Shown piece after piece: positions 1 through 9,228 of a DNA stretch of 64,000 nucleotides. Positions within the stretch are counted from its first letter, which is position 1. Every line of letters begins with the position of its first letter. The DNA comes from AR5 sp041499965 (lineage in GTDB: Bacteria; Methylomirabilota; Methylomirabilia; Rokubacteriales; CSP1-6), in the NCBI GenBank assembly GCA_041499965.1, contig JBGQLG010000008.1:1-64000 (forward strand), in the 5' to 3' direction. Made by a program: the position numbers and the translations under genes. The notes below the pieces were generated by a model. It ran no database searches. It saw only the letters and a list, made by a program, of their open reading frames with translations, and was not told the DNA's origin.

Positions 1-133
1 GAAGGTCTGGCGGACACGGAGCATGGTGGGAAACATGGGGCCGATGATACGCCCGGACCCGGCGCCGTGCCCGGGCGGCACCATCGCTATCGGGGAAACC
101 CCGACTGTGTTATATGTATGGGCCAATTTTTCC

Positions 134-922
134 ATGCAGAATCTCCCCGTTTCCCTGACCCGATTCCTCCTCGCCGCCCTGCTGCTGGCCTCCGGCGGCT
201 GCGCCTGGATGCGCCCGGCGCCGACCCCGATCCTGCCCCCCGACGAGCTGTACTCGCAGGGCGAGTCGGAGCTGGAGCGCCGGCGCTACATCGAGGCGCG
301 CGAGGCCTTCCGGAAGATCGTCGAGCGGCACCCGAACACCTCCTGGGCCCCGCGAGCGCGCTTTCTGATCGGCGAGGCCTTCTACCGCGAGGGGGAGTTC
401 GACAAGGCGGTCAAGGAGTTCGACACCTTCCTCTCCTTCTACCCGCGCCACCAGATCGCCGACCTCGTGCAGTACCGCCTGGCCATGAGCTACTACGATC
501 AGCTCAAGCCGGTCGAGCAGGACCAGGGCCTCACCGTCAAGGCGAACGAGCAGTTCAAGAAGCTCGTCAAGGAGTACCCGGACAGCCGCTACGCGACCGA
601 CGCGCTGGCCAAGATCGACATCTGTCGCGGCCACCTGGCCCAGAAGGAAGTGTGGGTCGCCACCTACTACTTCGCCCAGGGCAATCCCAGCGCCGCCCGC
701 CAGCGCCTGGAGTTCGTCATCAAGGAGTACCCGCGGACGCTCGTGATCCCGGAGGCGCTCTACACCCTGGCCGAGGTCAACTTCGTCGAGGGCAAGAACC
801 AGGAGGCGATGGACTTGCTCCGGCAGCTGGCCAACGACTATGGATTCAGCGAGTGGGGCAAGCGGGCCGTGCAGCGACTGCGCCGGGCCATGACCGACGG
901 CCTGGACCGCGCCCAACGGTAG
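134..922 (+). CDS. bamD: BamD-like outer membrane assembly lipoprotein
   Basis: This is a 262-residue exported lipoprotein of the BamD/YfiO type, which works with BamA to insert beta-barrel proteins in the outer membrane. Residues 1-22 form a signal peptide and Cys23 is the likely lipidated residue, although the lipobox (ASGGC) is weak. The rest is tetratricopeptide-like helical repeats, the first around residues 36-66 (QGESELERRRYIEAREAF), with the family pattern of paired helices ending in HP/YP turns. The reading frame is open from position 23, but the ATG at 134 is chosen because it gives a proper signal peptide. No clear Shine-Dalgarno sequence precedes it. An AT-rich patch at about 108-120 could be a -10 region, but the -35 is not convincing. 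BamD is normally about 245 residues, so the length fits. Confidence 0.85.
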   Translation: MQNLPVSLTRFLLAALLLASGGCAWMRPAPTPILPPDELYSQGESELERRRYIEAREAFRKIVERHPNTSWAPRARFLIGEAFYREGEFDKAVKEFDTFLSFYPRHQIADLVQYRLAMSYYDQLKPVEQDQGLTVKANEQFKKLVKEYPDSRYATDALAKIDICRGHLAQKEVWVATYYFAQGNPSAARQRLEFVIKEYPRTLVIPEALYTLAEVNFVEGKNQEAMDLLRQLANDYGFSEWGKRAVQRLRRAMTDGLDRAQR

Positions 923-932
923 GAGAGATCCC

Positions 933-1988
933 GTGCACGACATCGTCGACCTCCGCTCCGACACGCTGACGCTCCCGACCCCCGAGATGCGCGAGGCCAT
1001 GGCGCACGCCGAGGTCGGCGACGACGTGTGGGGCGAGGATCCCACCGTCCAGCGCCTGGAGGCCACGGCGGCGGCCCGGCTGGGCAAGGAGGCCGGCCTG
1101 TTCGTGACCTCCGGCACCATGGGCAACCTGGTCTCGGTGGTGGCGCACACCCAGGCCGGTCAGGAGGTCATGCTCGACCTCGACTCGCACATCTACAACA
1201 ACGAGGTCGCCGGTGGCACCGTCGTCGGGCACGTCCAGATGCGCCCGGTGAAGACCGAGCGCGGCTTCCTCACCCCCGAGCAGGTGCAGGAGTCGCTGCG
1301 GCCCGCCAACATCCACGTCCCGCCCACCGGGCTCGTCTGCCTGGAGAACACGCACAACCGCCACGGCGGCACCTGCTGCACCCCGGAAGAGATCGCCGCG
1401 GTGGCGGCGGTCGCCCACGCCGCCGGGGTGCCGGTGCACATCGACGGCGCGCGCCTGTTCAACGCGGCCGTCGCGCTCAAGCGCGACGCGCGGGAGTTCA
1501 CGCAGCCCGTCGACTCCGTCACCTTCTGCCTGTCCAAGGGGCTGGGCGCGCCGATCGGCTCGGTCGTCTGCGGCTCCCGGGCCTTCATCGAGCGCGCGCG
1601 ACGCGTGCGCAAGATGGTCGGCGGGGGCATGCGGCAGGCCGGCATCGTGGCCGCCGCCGGCCTGATCTCGCTGGACCACATGATCGACCGCCTGGCCGAC
1701 GATCACGCCAACGCGCGGACGCTGGCCGAGGCGGTGGCGACCATGCGCGGGCTGGCGGTCGACCTGGCCAGCGTGCAGACCAACATCGTGATCATCCGGG
1801 TCGACCGCGGCGACCGCCCGCGATCCACGGCGGCCACCGAGGAGCTGGTCAAGGGCTGTGCGGCCCGCAAGGTGAAGATTCACGCGATGGGTCCGACCGC
1901 CATCCGCTGCGTGACCCACAAGGACGTGGACGCCGAGGACATCCGTCGGGCCGTCGACGCATTTCGGGAGTTGACCGCTCGCTGGTAG
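933..1988 (+). CDS. ltaE: Low-specificity L-threonine aldolase
   Basis: The 351-residue protein is a PLP-dependent fold-type I enzyme that cleaves L-threonine or allo-threonine to glycine and acetaldehyde in the cytosol. The PLP-binding lysine is Lys202 in FCLSKGLGAPIGS; His86 in the DSHIYNNE segment stacks on the cofactor in this family, and Asp171/Arg174 (HIDGARLFN) hold the pyridine ring and substrate carboxylate. Length and full-length similarity match LtaE/GLY1. The start is GTG at 933 with AGGAGAG (920-926) just upstream, ten bases after the end of bamD, so the two are probably cotranscribed although they have no functional link. A low-specificity enzyme is more likely than an L-allo-specific one, but the sequence cannot settle that. 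Confidence 0.92.
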   Translation: MHDIVDLRSDTLTLPTPEMREAMAHAEVGDDVWGEDPTVQRLEATAAARLGKEAGLFVTSGTMGNLVSVVAHTQAGQEVMLDLDSHIYNNEVAGGTVVGHVQMRPVKTERGFLTPEQVQESLRPANIHVPPTGLVCLENTHNRHGGTCCTPEEIAAVAAVAHAAGVPVHIDGARLFNAAVALKRDAREFTQPVDSVTFCLSKGLGAPIGSVVCGSRAFIERARRVRKMVGGGMRQAGIVAAAGLISLDHMIDRLADDHANARTLAEAVATMRGLAVDLASVQTNIVIIRVDRGDRPRSTAATEELVKGCAARKVKIHAMGPTAIRCVTHKDVDAEDIRRAVDAFRELTARW

Positions 1989-2008
1989 ATCGCCTCAGGG
2001 GAGGTCCC

Positions 2009-2986
2009 ATGGCCGAACGTCTCTTGGAAGTCAAAGGGCTGAAGACCCACTTCTTCACCGACGAGGGCATCGTGCGCGCCGTCGACGGCATCGATCTCTA
2101 CATCAACAAGGGCGAGACCCTCGGCGTGGTCGGCGAGTCCGGCTGCGGCAAGAGCGTGACCGCGCTCAGCATCATGCGGCTGATCCCCCAGCCGCCCGGC
2201 CGCATCGTGCAGGGCCAGATCATATACAACGGCCGCAACCTCCTGGAGCTCCCCGCCGCCCAGATGCGCAAGATCCGCGGCAAGGAGATCTCGATGATCT
2301 TCCAGGAGCCGATGACCTCGCTCAACCCCGTGTTCACATGTGGCGAGCAGATCGCCGAGGCCATTCGCCTCCACGAGGGGCTCGGGCGGCGCGACGCCAT
2401 GGACAAGACGGTCGAGATGCTGAAGCTGGTGCACATCCCCAACGCCGAGCGGCGCGTGAAGGAATACCCGCATCAGCTGTCGGGCGGCATGCGGCAGCGG
2501 ATCATGATCGCCATGGCGCTGTCGTGCAACCCGAACCTCCTGATCGCCGACGAGCCCACCACGGCGCTCGACGTGACGATCCAGGCCCAGATCCTCGAGC
2601 TGCTCAACGAGCTGAAGGCCAAGCTGAACATGGCCATCATGCTGATCACCCACGACATGGGGGTCATCGCCGAGACCGCCCAGCGCGTCGCCGTCATGTA
2701 CGGCGCCCAGATCGTCGAGGAAGCGCCGGTGGGCGAGCTGTTCAAGGAGCCGCTGCACCCCTACACGCAGGGGCTCCTGCGCTCGATCCCCCGCATCGAC
2801 CTCGCCGCCACCAAGCGGCAGAAGCTCGAGCCGATCGGCGGCACGGTGCCCACGCTGCGCGGCCCCGAGAAACCCGGCTGCCGCTTCGCGCCGCGCTGCT
2901 CCCTGGCCAAGCCCATGCACTTCGAGAACACACCGCCCCTCAAAGAAGTCCGGCCGGGCCACAAAGTGGCCTGCTTCCTGTACTAG
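2009..2986 (+). CDS. oppD: Oligopeptide/dipeptide ABC transporter ATPase (OppD/DppD)
   Basis: This is a 325-residue ATP-binding subunit of a peptide or nickel-type importer. The Walker A is GESGCGKS at 42-49, the Q-loop IFQEPM lies near 98-102, the ABC signature LSGGMRQR is at 157-164 and the Walker B ends in Asp181-Glu182. The C-terminal Opp/Dpp extension carries cysteines (GCRFAPRC and a final VACF) typical of this subfamily. The start at 2009 has GGGGAGG just upstream (1998-2004). It pairs with the next gene as the usual D/F ATPase heterodimer. The permease and solute-binding genes that normally accompany them are not in the window, so the substrate is unknown. Confidence 0.9.
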   Translation: MAERLLEVKGLKTHFFTDEGIVRAVDGIDLYINKGETLGVVGESGCGKSVTALSIMRLIPQPPGRIVQGQIIYNGRNLLELPAAQMRKIRGKEISMIFQEPMTSLNPVFTCGEQIAEAIRLHEGLGRRDAMDKTVEMLKLVHIPNAERRVKEYPHQLSGGMRQRIMIAMALSCNPNLLIADEPTTALDVTIQAQILELLNELKAKLNMAIMLITHDMGVIAETAQRVAVMYGAQIVEEAPVGELFKEPLHPYTQGLLRSIPRIDLAATKRQKLEPIGGTVPTLRGPEKPGCRFAPRCSLAKPMHFENTPPLKEVRPGHKVACFLY

Positions 2987-2998
2987 AGGAGGCCACCC

Positions 2999-3985
2999 AT
3001 GGCTGAGCCGCTCCTGCGCGTCAGCAACCTCAAGAAGTACTTCCCCATCCGCGGTGGCCTGCTCTCGCGCGAGGTGGCCCGGGTGCACGCCGTCGACGAC
3101 GTGTCGTTCGACATCCTGCCCGGCGAGACGCTCGGCCTCGTCGGCGAATCGGGCTGCGGCAAGTCGACCACGGGGCGGACGATCCTCCGCCTGATCGAGC
3201 CGACCTCGGGCGTGGTGTCCTTCCAGGGCAAGAACGTGACGACGCTCGACAAGCGCTCGCTGCGGGCTCTGCGGAAGGAGATGCAGATCATCTTCCAGGA
3301 TCCGTACGCGTCGTTGAATCCGCGGATGACCGTCGGCTCGATCATCGGCGAGGCGCTGGTGATCCACAAGCTGGCCAAGTCGCGGCGCGAGCGCGAGGAG
3401 CGCGTGGTCCAGCTGCTGGAGACGGTCGGGCTCTCGGCCGACCATCTGCGACGCTACCCGCACGAGTTCTCGGGTGGCCAGCGGCAGCGCATCGGCATCG
3501 CGCGGGCGCTCGCCGTCAGCCCCAAGTTGATCGTGGCCGACGAGCCGGTCTCCGCGCTCGACGTGTCGATCCAGGCCCAGATCATCAACCTGCTGGAGGA
3601 GCTCCAGGCGCAGTTCGGGCTGACCTACCTGTTCATCGCTCACGATCTCTCGGTCGTCGAGCACATCTCGACGCGCGTGGCGGTGATGTACCTGGGCAAG
3701 ATCGTCGAGATCGCGCCGGCCAAGGAGCTGTACACGAACCCGAAGCACCCCTACACCGAGGCGCTGCTCTCGGCCGTCCCGATTCCCGACCCCACGCTCA
3801 AGCGCAAGCGAATCATCCTCGAGGGTGATGTTCCGAGCCCCATCAATCCGCCGTCGGGGTGCCGCTTCCACACGCGCTGCGGGTTGCGGGTGCCGTCCTG
3901 CTCGCAGAACGAGCAGGTGCTCAAGGAGGTCTCGCCGGGCCACTGGGTCGCCTGCCAGGTCCGCACCGGCGTCGCCACCGCCTAG
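2999..3985 (+). CDS. oppF: Oligopeptide/dipeptide ABC transporter ATPase (OppF/DppF)
   Basis: The second ATPase of the importer has 328 residues, with Walker A GESGCGKST at 49-57, signature FSGGQRQR at 157-164 and Walker B Asp181-Glu182. Its C-terminal oligopeptide-transporter extension contains GCRFHTRC plus two further cysteines, the pattern seen in OppF/DppF. It begins 12 bases after oppD with AGAGGAGG upstream (2985-2992) and ends shortly before a large inverted repeat that closes the transcription unit. The two ATPases alone cannot transport anything, so they must serve permeases encoded elsewhere. Confidence 0.9.
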   Translation: MAEPLLRVSNLKKYFPIRGGLLSREVARVHAVDDVSFDILPGETLGLVGESGCGKSTTGRTILRLIEPTSGVVSFQGKNVTTLDKRSLRALRKEMQIIFQDPYASLNPRMTVGSIIGEALVIHKLAKSRREREERVVQLLETVGLSADHLRRYPHEFSGGQRQRIGIARALAVSPKLIVADEPVSALDVSIQAQIINLLEELQAQFGLTYLFIAHDLSVVEHISTRVAVMYLGKIVEIAPAKELYTNPKHPYTEALLSAVPIPDPTLKRKRIILEGDVPSPINPPSGCRFHTRCGLRVPSCSQNEQVLKEVSPGHWVACQVRTGVATA

Positions 3986-3990
3986 ATCGC

Positions 3991-4258
3991 GTCAGAGATT
4001 CGCCGACCTCGACGGACGCGTCCGCGGCACGCCGATGGCTCGCCTGAACGACGCGAGCGGGGTTCGCGCGACCCCCCATCCCCCACAGGGGGTTGGGTTG
4101 TTGTCCAGTAGATCGTCGGCGGCGCGCTCACCCCGCCGAGCAGCAATGGTGGGAGACAAGCTCACCCTCGGTCGTGACGGCGGCGCTCTCCGTGGGCTCG
4201 GCCCGCCGCCCCCGCCACGAGCCGCGGACGCGTCTGTCAAGGTCGGCGAATCTCTGAC
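3991..4258. repeat. Nested inverted repeat A with shared C-rich core
   Basis: A left arm at 3991-4028 and a right arm at 4221-4258 are reverse complements over 38 bases with two mismatches. Both arms run outward to GTCAGAGATT. In the loop, at 4072-4100, sits a smaller C-rich/G-rich palindrome (CCCCCCATCCCCC, then ACAG, then GGGGGTTGGG) that is also found at 15.56 kb and, inverted, at 51.9 kb inside unrelated arms. The element fills most of the gap between the convergent genes oppF and the M23 peptidase. Open frames through it are short and non-homologous, and there is no transposase. It may be a non-autonomous palindromic element or a bidirectional terminator or RNA structure. Confidence 0.75.
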
Positions 4259-4385
4259 TGGTGTGGCCCGAGGGGTCTGAGAACCCATTTCCCTCCCGGC
4301 CAGGCAGGCGGCCAGCGTCGGTGGAATCACGCAGCGCGAGAGCGGAGTCCGGCCTTGTGGTTCTCAGACCTCTCGGGCCACACCA
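4259..4385. repeat. Inverted repeat with 27-bp arms
   Basis: Arms at 4259-4285 and 4359-4385 are reverse complements over 27 bases with one mismatch (GGCCCGAGGGGTCTGAGAAC against its partner). The loop is 73 bases. It directly abuts inverted repeat A, and its right arm ends 50 bases before the stop of the minus-strand peptidase gene, so it is well placed to end transcription of that gene. Nothing else is visible in 4386-4435. Confidence 0.65.
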
Positions 4386-4435
4386 TCAGCCCGGGGCAGT
4401 GAATGGGGAGCGACGCCAGCGAGGGGGAGGGTGAG

Positions 4436-5458
4436 CTAGTCCCAGAGGTAGGCGCGCGGGTTGACCGCCTGCCCCTTGACCATGATCTCGTAGTGCAGGT
4501 GGGGTCCCGACGAGCGCCCGGTGTTGCCGGTGTAGCCGATGATGGTGCCGCGCACGACGCGCTGCCCGGGCTGCACGTTCAGCTTCGAGAGGTGACCGTA
4601 GAGCGAGCGGATGTCCTGGCCGTGGTCGAGCACGATCGCGGTCCCGTAGTCCTGGGCGGGGCCCGCGTGCACCACGGTGCCGGCGGCCGGCGCGTAGATG
4701 GTCGTGCCGCGCTCGGCTCGGATGTCGAGGCCGCTGTGGAACTCACGGTCCTCGCTCCAGGGCGACTGTCGCATGCCGAACTCGGAATTCACGGCGCCTC
4801 GAACCGGCCAGCGCGTCGGCAGCGCGACCAGGATGCGCCCGGCCCGCGCCATCAGCTTCTCGAGCGCGCGCATGCTGTCCGTATGCTCCTTGACCGAATC
4901 GCCGAGCAGGTTCAGCTCCTCGATCGGTGACAGCCTCGCCGGCGCCCGATCGGAGGCCGGCGTGCCGCCGCCGATGCCCCGGTCACGACCGCCCGGCGTG
5001 AGCTCGGGACCGAGCGGCTCCCAGATCTTCGCCTGCAGCTCGCGCCAGCCCGCCACGTCCTGGCGGATCTCGGCGACCCGGCGATTGAAGGTGTTGATCG
5101 TCACGCGCTGCTGCTGGATCTGGTCGTTGAACGTCACCGCTTCCCGGGTGAGGTCGCGCAGCTTCACCCAGTCGCCGAGCAGGAGCCCCGTGAGCGACAC
5201 GGTCGCGGCGAGCGCGATGGCCACGCCCATCACCGCCGGCCGCGGGAAGTTGAATCGCAGCACGCGCTCACCGTCGCCCCGCACGATGAGCAGGCTGAAC
5301 TGGCCGCGGCGATCCGCTCCCGTCCGCCTCTTCTTTGGGGCCACCCCGGCGTACGCTCCAGCCGCCGCGCGGGCCAGGAGACCGTGTTTGGCGGCCTCCG
5401 GCACCGGCCTGCGACCGCTGTCAATCGACGAGTCTCGGCGGGCGTCCAAGGTGAGCAT
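4436..5458 (-). CDS. M23 family metallopeptidase (LytM/NlpD-type), membrane anchored
   Basis: The 340-residue protein has a basic N-terminus, one membrane segment at about residues 74-98 and a periplasmic part. A helical, probably coiled-coil stretch (about 100-150, rich in Gln/Arg/Thr) precedes the C-terminal zinc endopeptidase domain at about 220-335. The zinc-binding pattern is complete: HSGLD (H-x3-D) and SSGPHLHYE (H-x-H), so it should be catalytically active on peptidoglycan cross-bridges, unlike degenerate LytM activators. The frame opens at 5506. The ATG at 5458 is preferred because the extra 16 residues look non-conserved. It is transcribed away from alaC and towards oppF. Confidence 0.85.
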   Translation of the reverse strand: MLTLDARRDSSIDSGRRPVPEAAKHGLLARAAAGAYAGVAPKKRRTGADRRGQFSLLIVRGDGERVLRFNFPRPAVMGVAIALAATVSLTGLLLGDWVKLRDLTREAVTFNDQIQQQRVTINTFNRRVAEIRQDVAGWRELQAKIWEPLGPELTPGGRDRGIGGGTPASDRAPARLSPIEELNLLGDSVKEHTDSMRALEKLMARAGRILVALPTRWPVRGAVNSEFGMRQSPWSEDREFHSGLDIRAERGTTIYAPAAGTVVHAGPAQDYGTAIVLDHGQDIRSLYGHLSKLNVQPGQRVVRGTIIGYTGNTGRSSGPHLHYEIMVKGQAVNPRAYLWD

Positions 5459-5501
5459 CGGCGCGGACAGCCGCAAGCCCCGTGCCCGAACCGAATGCGT
5501 T

Positions 5502-5530
5502 GACAATCAATTGTTTAGCTCTTACGCGGC
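5502..5530 (+). promoter_or_regulatory. Possible sigma-70 promoter upstream of alaC
   Basis: A perfect -35 hexamer TTGACA lies at 5502-5507, inside an unusually AT-rich patch for this genome (ACAATCAATTGTTTAG). With a 17-base spacer the -10 would be TACGCG at 5525-5530, which is poor. It lies in the divergent gap between the M23 gene and alaC, about 105 bases before the alaC start, so a promoter here is expected. The -10 assignment is uncertain. Confidence 0.35.
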
Positions 5531-5636
5531 GCGGCACTGGGCCAATCTGCGTGTCCCAAGCGTCAGTCGCGTGACAAGGCCCACGGCGCCGGGCTATGAT
5601 CCCGGGACAGTCTTGCGGCAACGGGCGGAGGAGTGG

Positions 5637-6806
5637 ATGGACGACTTCTATCGGATCAAGCGCCTGCCTCCCTACGTGTTCGCGATCGTCAACGATCTGA
5701 AGACGAAGGCCCGGGCGCGGGGGGACGACGTGATCGACCTCGGCATGGGCAATCCCGACATGCCGACGCCCAAGCACATCGTCGACAAGCTGGTCGAGGC
5801 CGCCAAGAATCCGAAGAACCATCGCTACTCGGCCTCGCGCGGCATCACGCGATTGCGGGTGGCGATGGCCAAGTGGTACCGCGACCGCTACCAGGTCGAT
5901 CTGGACCCCGACTCCGAGGTCATCGCGACCATCGGGGCCAAGGAAGGCATGGCGCACCTCGCCCTGGCCGTGCTGCAGCCGGGTGACGGCGCGCTCGTCC
6001 CCAATCCGACCTATCCGATCCACTCGTACTCGGTCGTCATCGCCGACGGCGACCTGCGCTCGGTGCCGCTGACGCCCGACGGCGACTTCTTCGCCCGACT
6101 GCAAGAGACGGCGCGCCTGGCGTGGCCGAAGGCCAAGCTGCTGATCCTGTCGTTCCCGCACAACCCGACCACCATGTGCGTGGAGCGGGATTTCTTCGTC
6201 AAGGTGGTGGAGTTCGCCCGCGAGCACCGGCTCATGGTCGTGCACGACTTCGCGTACGCCGACTTCACCTTCGACGGCTACCGGCCGCCCTCGTTCCTCG
6301 AGGTGCCGGGGGCCAAGGACGTCGGCGTCGAGATCTTCTCGACCTCGAAGTCGTACAACATGGCCGGCTGGCGGCTGGGCTTCGTGTGCGGCAACGCCAA
6401 GATGGTCAACGCGCTGGCCCGCATCAAGTCGTACCTCGACTACGGCGCCTTCCAGCCGATCCAGATCGCCGGCATCGTGGCGCTGGAGGGCGACCAGAAG
6501 TGCGTGGCGGAGATCGTGGAGGTGCACCGCAAGCGGCGCGACCTCCTCGTGGACGGCCTCAACAAGCTCGGCTGGAGCGTGCCCAAGCCCAAGGGGACGA
6601 TGTTCGTGTGGGCGCCCATCCCGGAGGCGTTTCGCAAGCTGGGCTCGCTGGAGTTCTCCAAGCTCCTCATCCAGGAGGCCCGGGTGGCGGTCTCGCCCGG
6701 CATCGGCTTCGGCGAATACGGCGAGGGGTACGTGCGGTTCGCGCTGGTCGAGAACGAGCAGCGCATCCGCCAGGCGCTGCGCGGCCTCAAGCAGCTGGGC
6801 CGCTGA
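5637..6806 (+). CDS. alaC: Alanine transaminase AlaC-type class I aminotransferase
   Basis: The 389-residue class I/II aminotransferase matches E. coli AlaC (YfdZ) nearly end to end. The N-terminal RIKRLPPYVFAIVNDLK, the substrate-site MGNPD, and the PLP lysine Lys238 in STSKSYNMAGWRLG are all present. AlaC interconverts pyruvate and alanine using glutamate. Relatives of the same clade also include LL-diaminopimelate aminotransferases, but a dedicated DapL is encoded at 15.8 kb, so AlaC is the better call. The open frame extends far upstream (to 4698) only because of high G+C; the ATG at 5637 with GGCGGAGGAG in front matches the family N-terminus. The homoserine dehydrogenase gene follows after 36 bases. 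Confidence 0.88.
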   Translation: MDDFYRIKRLPPYVFAIVNDLKTKARARGDDVIDLGMGNPDMPTPKHIVDKLVEAAKNPKNHRYSASRGITRLRVAMAKWYRDRYQVDLDPDSEVIATIGAKEGMAHLALAVLQPGDGALVPNPTYPIHSYSVVIADGDLRSVPLTPDGDFFARLQETARLAWPKAKLLILSFPHNPTTMCVERDFFVKVVEFAREHRLMVVHDFAYADFTFDGYRPPSFLEVPGAKDVGVEIFSTSKSYNMAGWRLGFVCGNAKMVNALARIKSYLDYGAFQPIQIAGIVALEGDQKCVAEIVEVHRKRRDLLVDGLNKLGWSVPKPKGTMFVWAPIPEAFRKLGSLEFSKLLIQEARVAVSPGIGFGEYGEGYVRFALVENEQRIRQALRGLKQLGR

Positions 6807-6842
6807 CGGCGGCCGCCGCCCCCCTATCCATCCGTGCCACCC

Positions 6843-8168
<1,326 letters not shown>

Positions 8169-8177
8169 AGACCCCGG

Positions 8178-8196
8178 AGGGGGGCTCCGCTCCCCT
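8178..8196 (+). other. Small GC hairpin after hom
   Basis: The bases AGGGGGGCTCCGCTCCCCT fold into a 7-bp stem (one G-T pair) with a 5-base loop, ten bases after the hom stop. No T-run follows, so it is at best a weak terminator or an RNA-stabilising hairpin between hom and the next gene, which starts at 8221. Confidence 0.35.
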
Positions 8197-8220
8197 TCGA
8201 GGCGGCGCTCGACAGCACCC

Positions 8221-9228
8221 GTGAAGCCGTTCCGCGTCGTCGTCGGCATGGTCATCAGCGTGGCGCTGTTCGTCTACCTGCTGCGCAGCGTGGATCTGCA
8301 GGAGCTGGGGCGGTTGCTGGCGGTGACGCGCTGGGAGTGGGTCCTCCCGGCGGTGGCCGTGGGACCGCTGGGTGTCTGGGCGCGGGCGATCCGCTGGCGC
8401 TACCTCTTTCCGCCGGGCACCCGGCCGCCCGGACTTGTCGCGGCGAATATGATCGGCTACATGGCCAACAACGTGCTGCCGCTGCGGGCCGGCGAGTTCG
8501 TCCGCGTCTACGTCTCCGCCCGGCGCCTGGCCGCCCGGCCGGAGGGCTCGCTCGCCTCGAGCGTGTGGCTGAGCGGCGCCACGCTGGTGGTCGAGCGGGC
8601 GCTCGACAGTCTCACCCTCGTGCTGATCCTGGCCGTGCTCGTCTTCTTCATCCCGGTGCCCCCCGCGTTCCAGTGGGCCGCCGCGATCGTCCTGGCGATC
8701 GACGCCGTCGTGGCCGCGGTGGGCGTCGCGCTGACCCTCGCCCCCGAGCGCGCCCGCCGGCTGATCCTGCGCACGAGCCGGCGATGGCCGGGCGTGCAGG
8801 CGTCGGTCGCCCACCTGCTCGACGTCGTCCTGCGCGGGCTCGAGGGCGTGCGGGCGCCGGCGCACCTGTGGCCGCTGGCGGCGTGGACCGTGCTGGTATG
8901 GACGCTGAGCGCCGTCGGGGCCTGGTCGTTGTTCCGCGCGGTGCACCTGGATCTGCCCCTGCTCGCCGGCTGGACGGTCCTGACCTTCGTGGGCTTCGGC
9001 GTCAGCATCCCGTCGGCCCCCGGCTACGTCGGCGTGTGGCACGCCGCCACCGTGCTGGCGCTGTCGACGTTCGGCGTGGGCCAGTCGACCGCGTTCGGCT
9101 ACGCGCTGCTGTATCACGCCAGCCAGTTCGTGCCGCTCACACTGATCGGTTGGCTGTTCCTGCTGCGCGAGCACGTGACGCTCGGCGAGGTCACGCGCGT
9201 CACCCCGGCGGAGCGGCCCGCCACGTGA
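8221..9228 (+). CDS. Flippase-like membrane protein (LPG synthase TM / UPF0104 family)
   Basis: The 335-residue polytopic protein has about eight hydrophobic segments, from residues 5-22 through a C-terminal pair ending near 315. It matches the membrane half of lysylphosphatidylglycerol synthases (AglD/UPF0104 family). Characteristic stretches are MIGYMANNVLPLRAGEF at about 77-93 and the later SIPSAPGYVGVWH. There is no C-terminal aminoacyl-transferase domain, so it is not MprF. The family is often linked to lipid or lipid-linked sugar transfer, but function here is unproven. It starts with GTG and its stop overlaps the start of the next membrane-protein gene (GTGA), so the two are translationally coupled. 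Confidence 0.8.
   Translation: MKPFRVVVGMVISVALFVYLLRSVDLQELGRLLAVTRWEWVLPAVAVGPLGVWARAIRWRYLFPPGTRPPGLVAANMIGYMANNVLPLRAGEFVRVYVSARRLAARPEGSLASSVWLSGATLVVERALDSLTLVLILAVLVFFIPVPPAFQWAAAIVLAIDAVVAAVGVALTLAPERARRLILRTSRRWPGVQASVAHLLDVVLRGLEGVRAPAHLWPLAAWTVLVWTLSAVGAWSLFRAVHLDLPLLAGWTVLTFVGFGVSIPSAPGYVGVWHAATVLALSTFGVGQSTAFGYALLYHASQFVPLTLIGWLFLLREHVTLGEVTRVTPAERPAT

Noticed and set aside
1880..3943. Long minus-strand open frame (687 codons) antisense to oppD and oppF
   Set aside because: It is the G+C-driven shadow of two well-conserved ATPase genes; its protein is rich in Arg, Ala, His and Asp with no family pattern.
3991..4258. Inverted repeat A as an insertion sequence
   Set aside because: Only 268 bases, no transposase gene inside; arms differ from the other elements, and no target duplication is evident.
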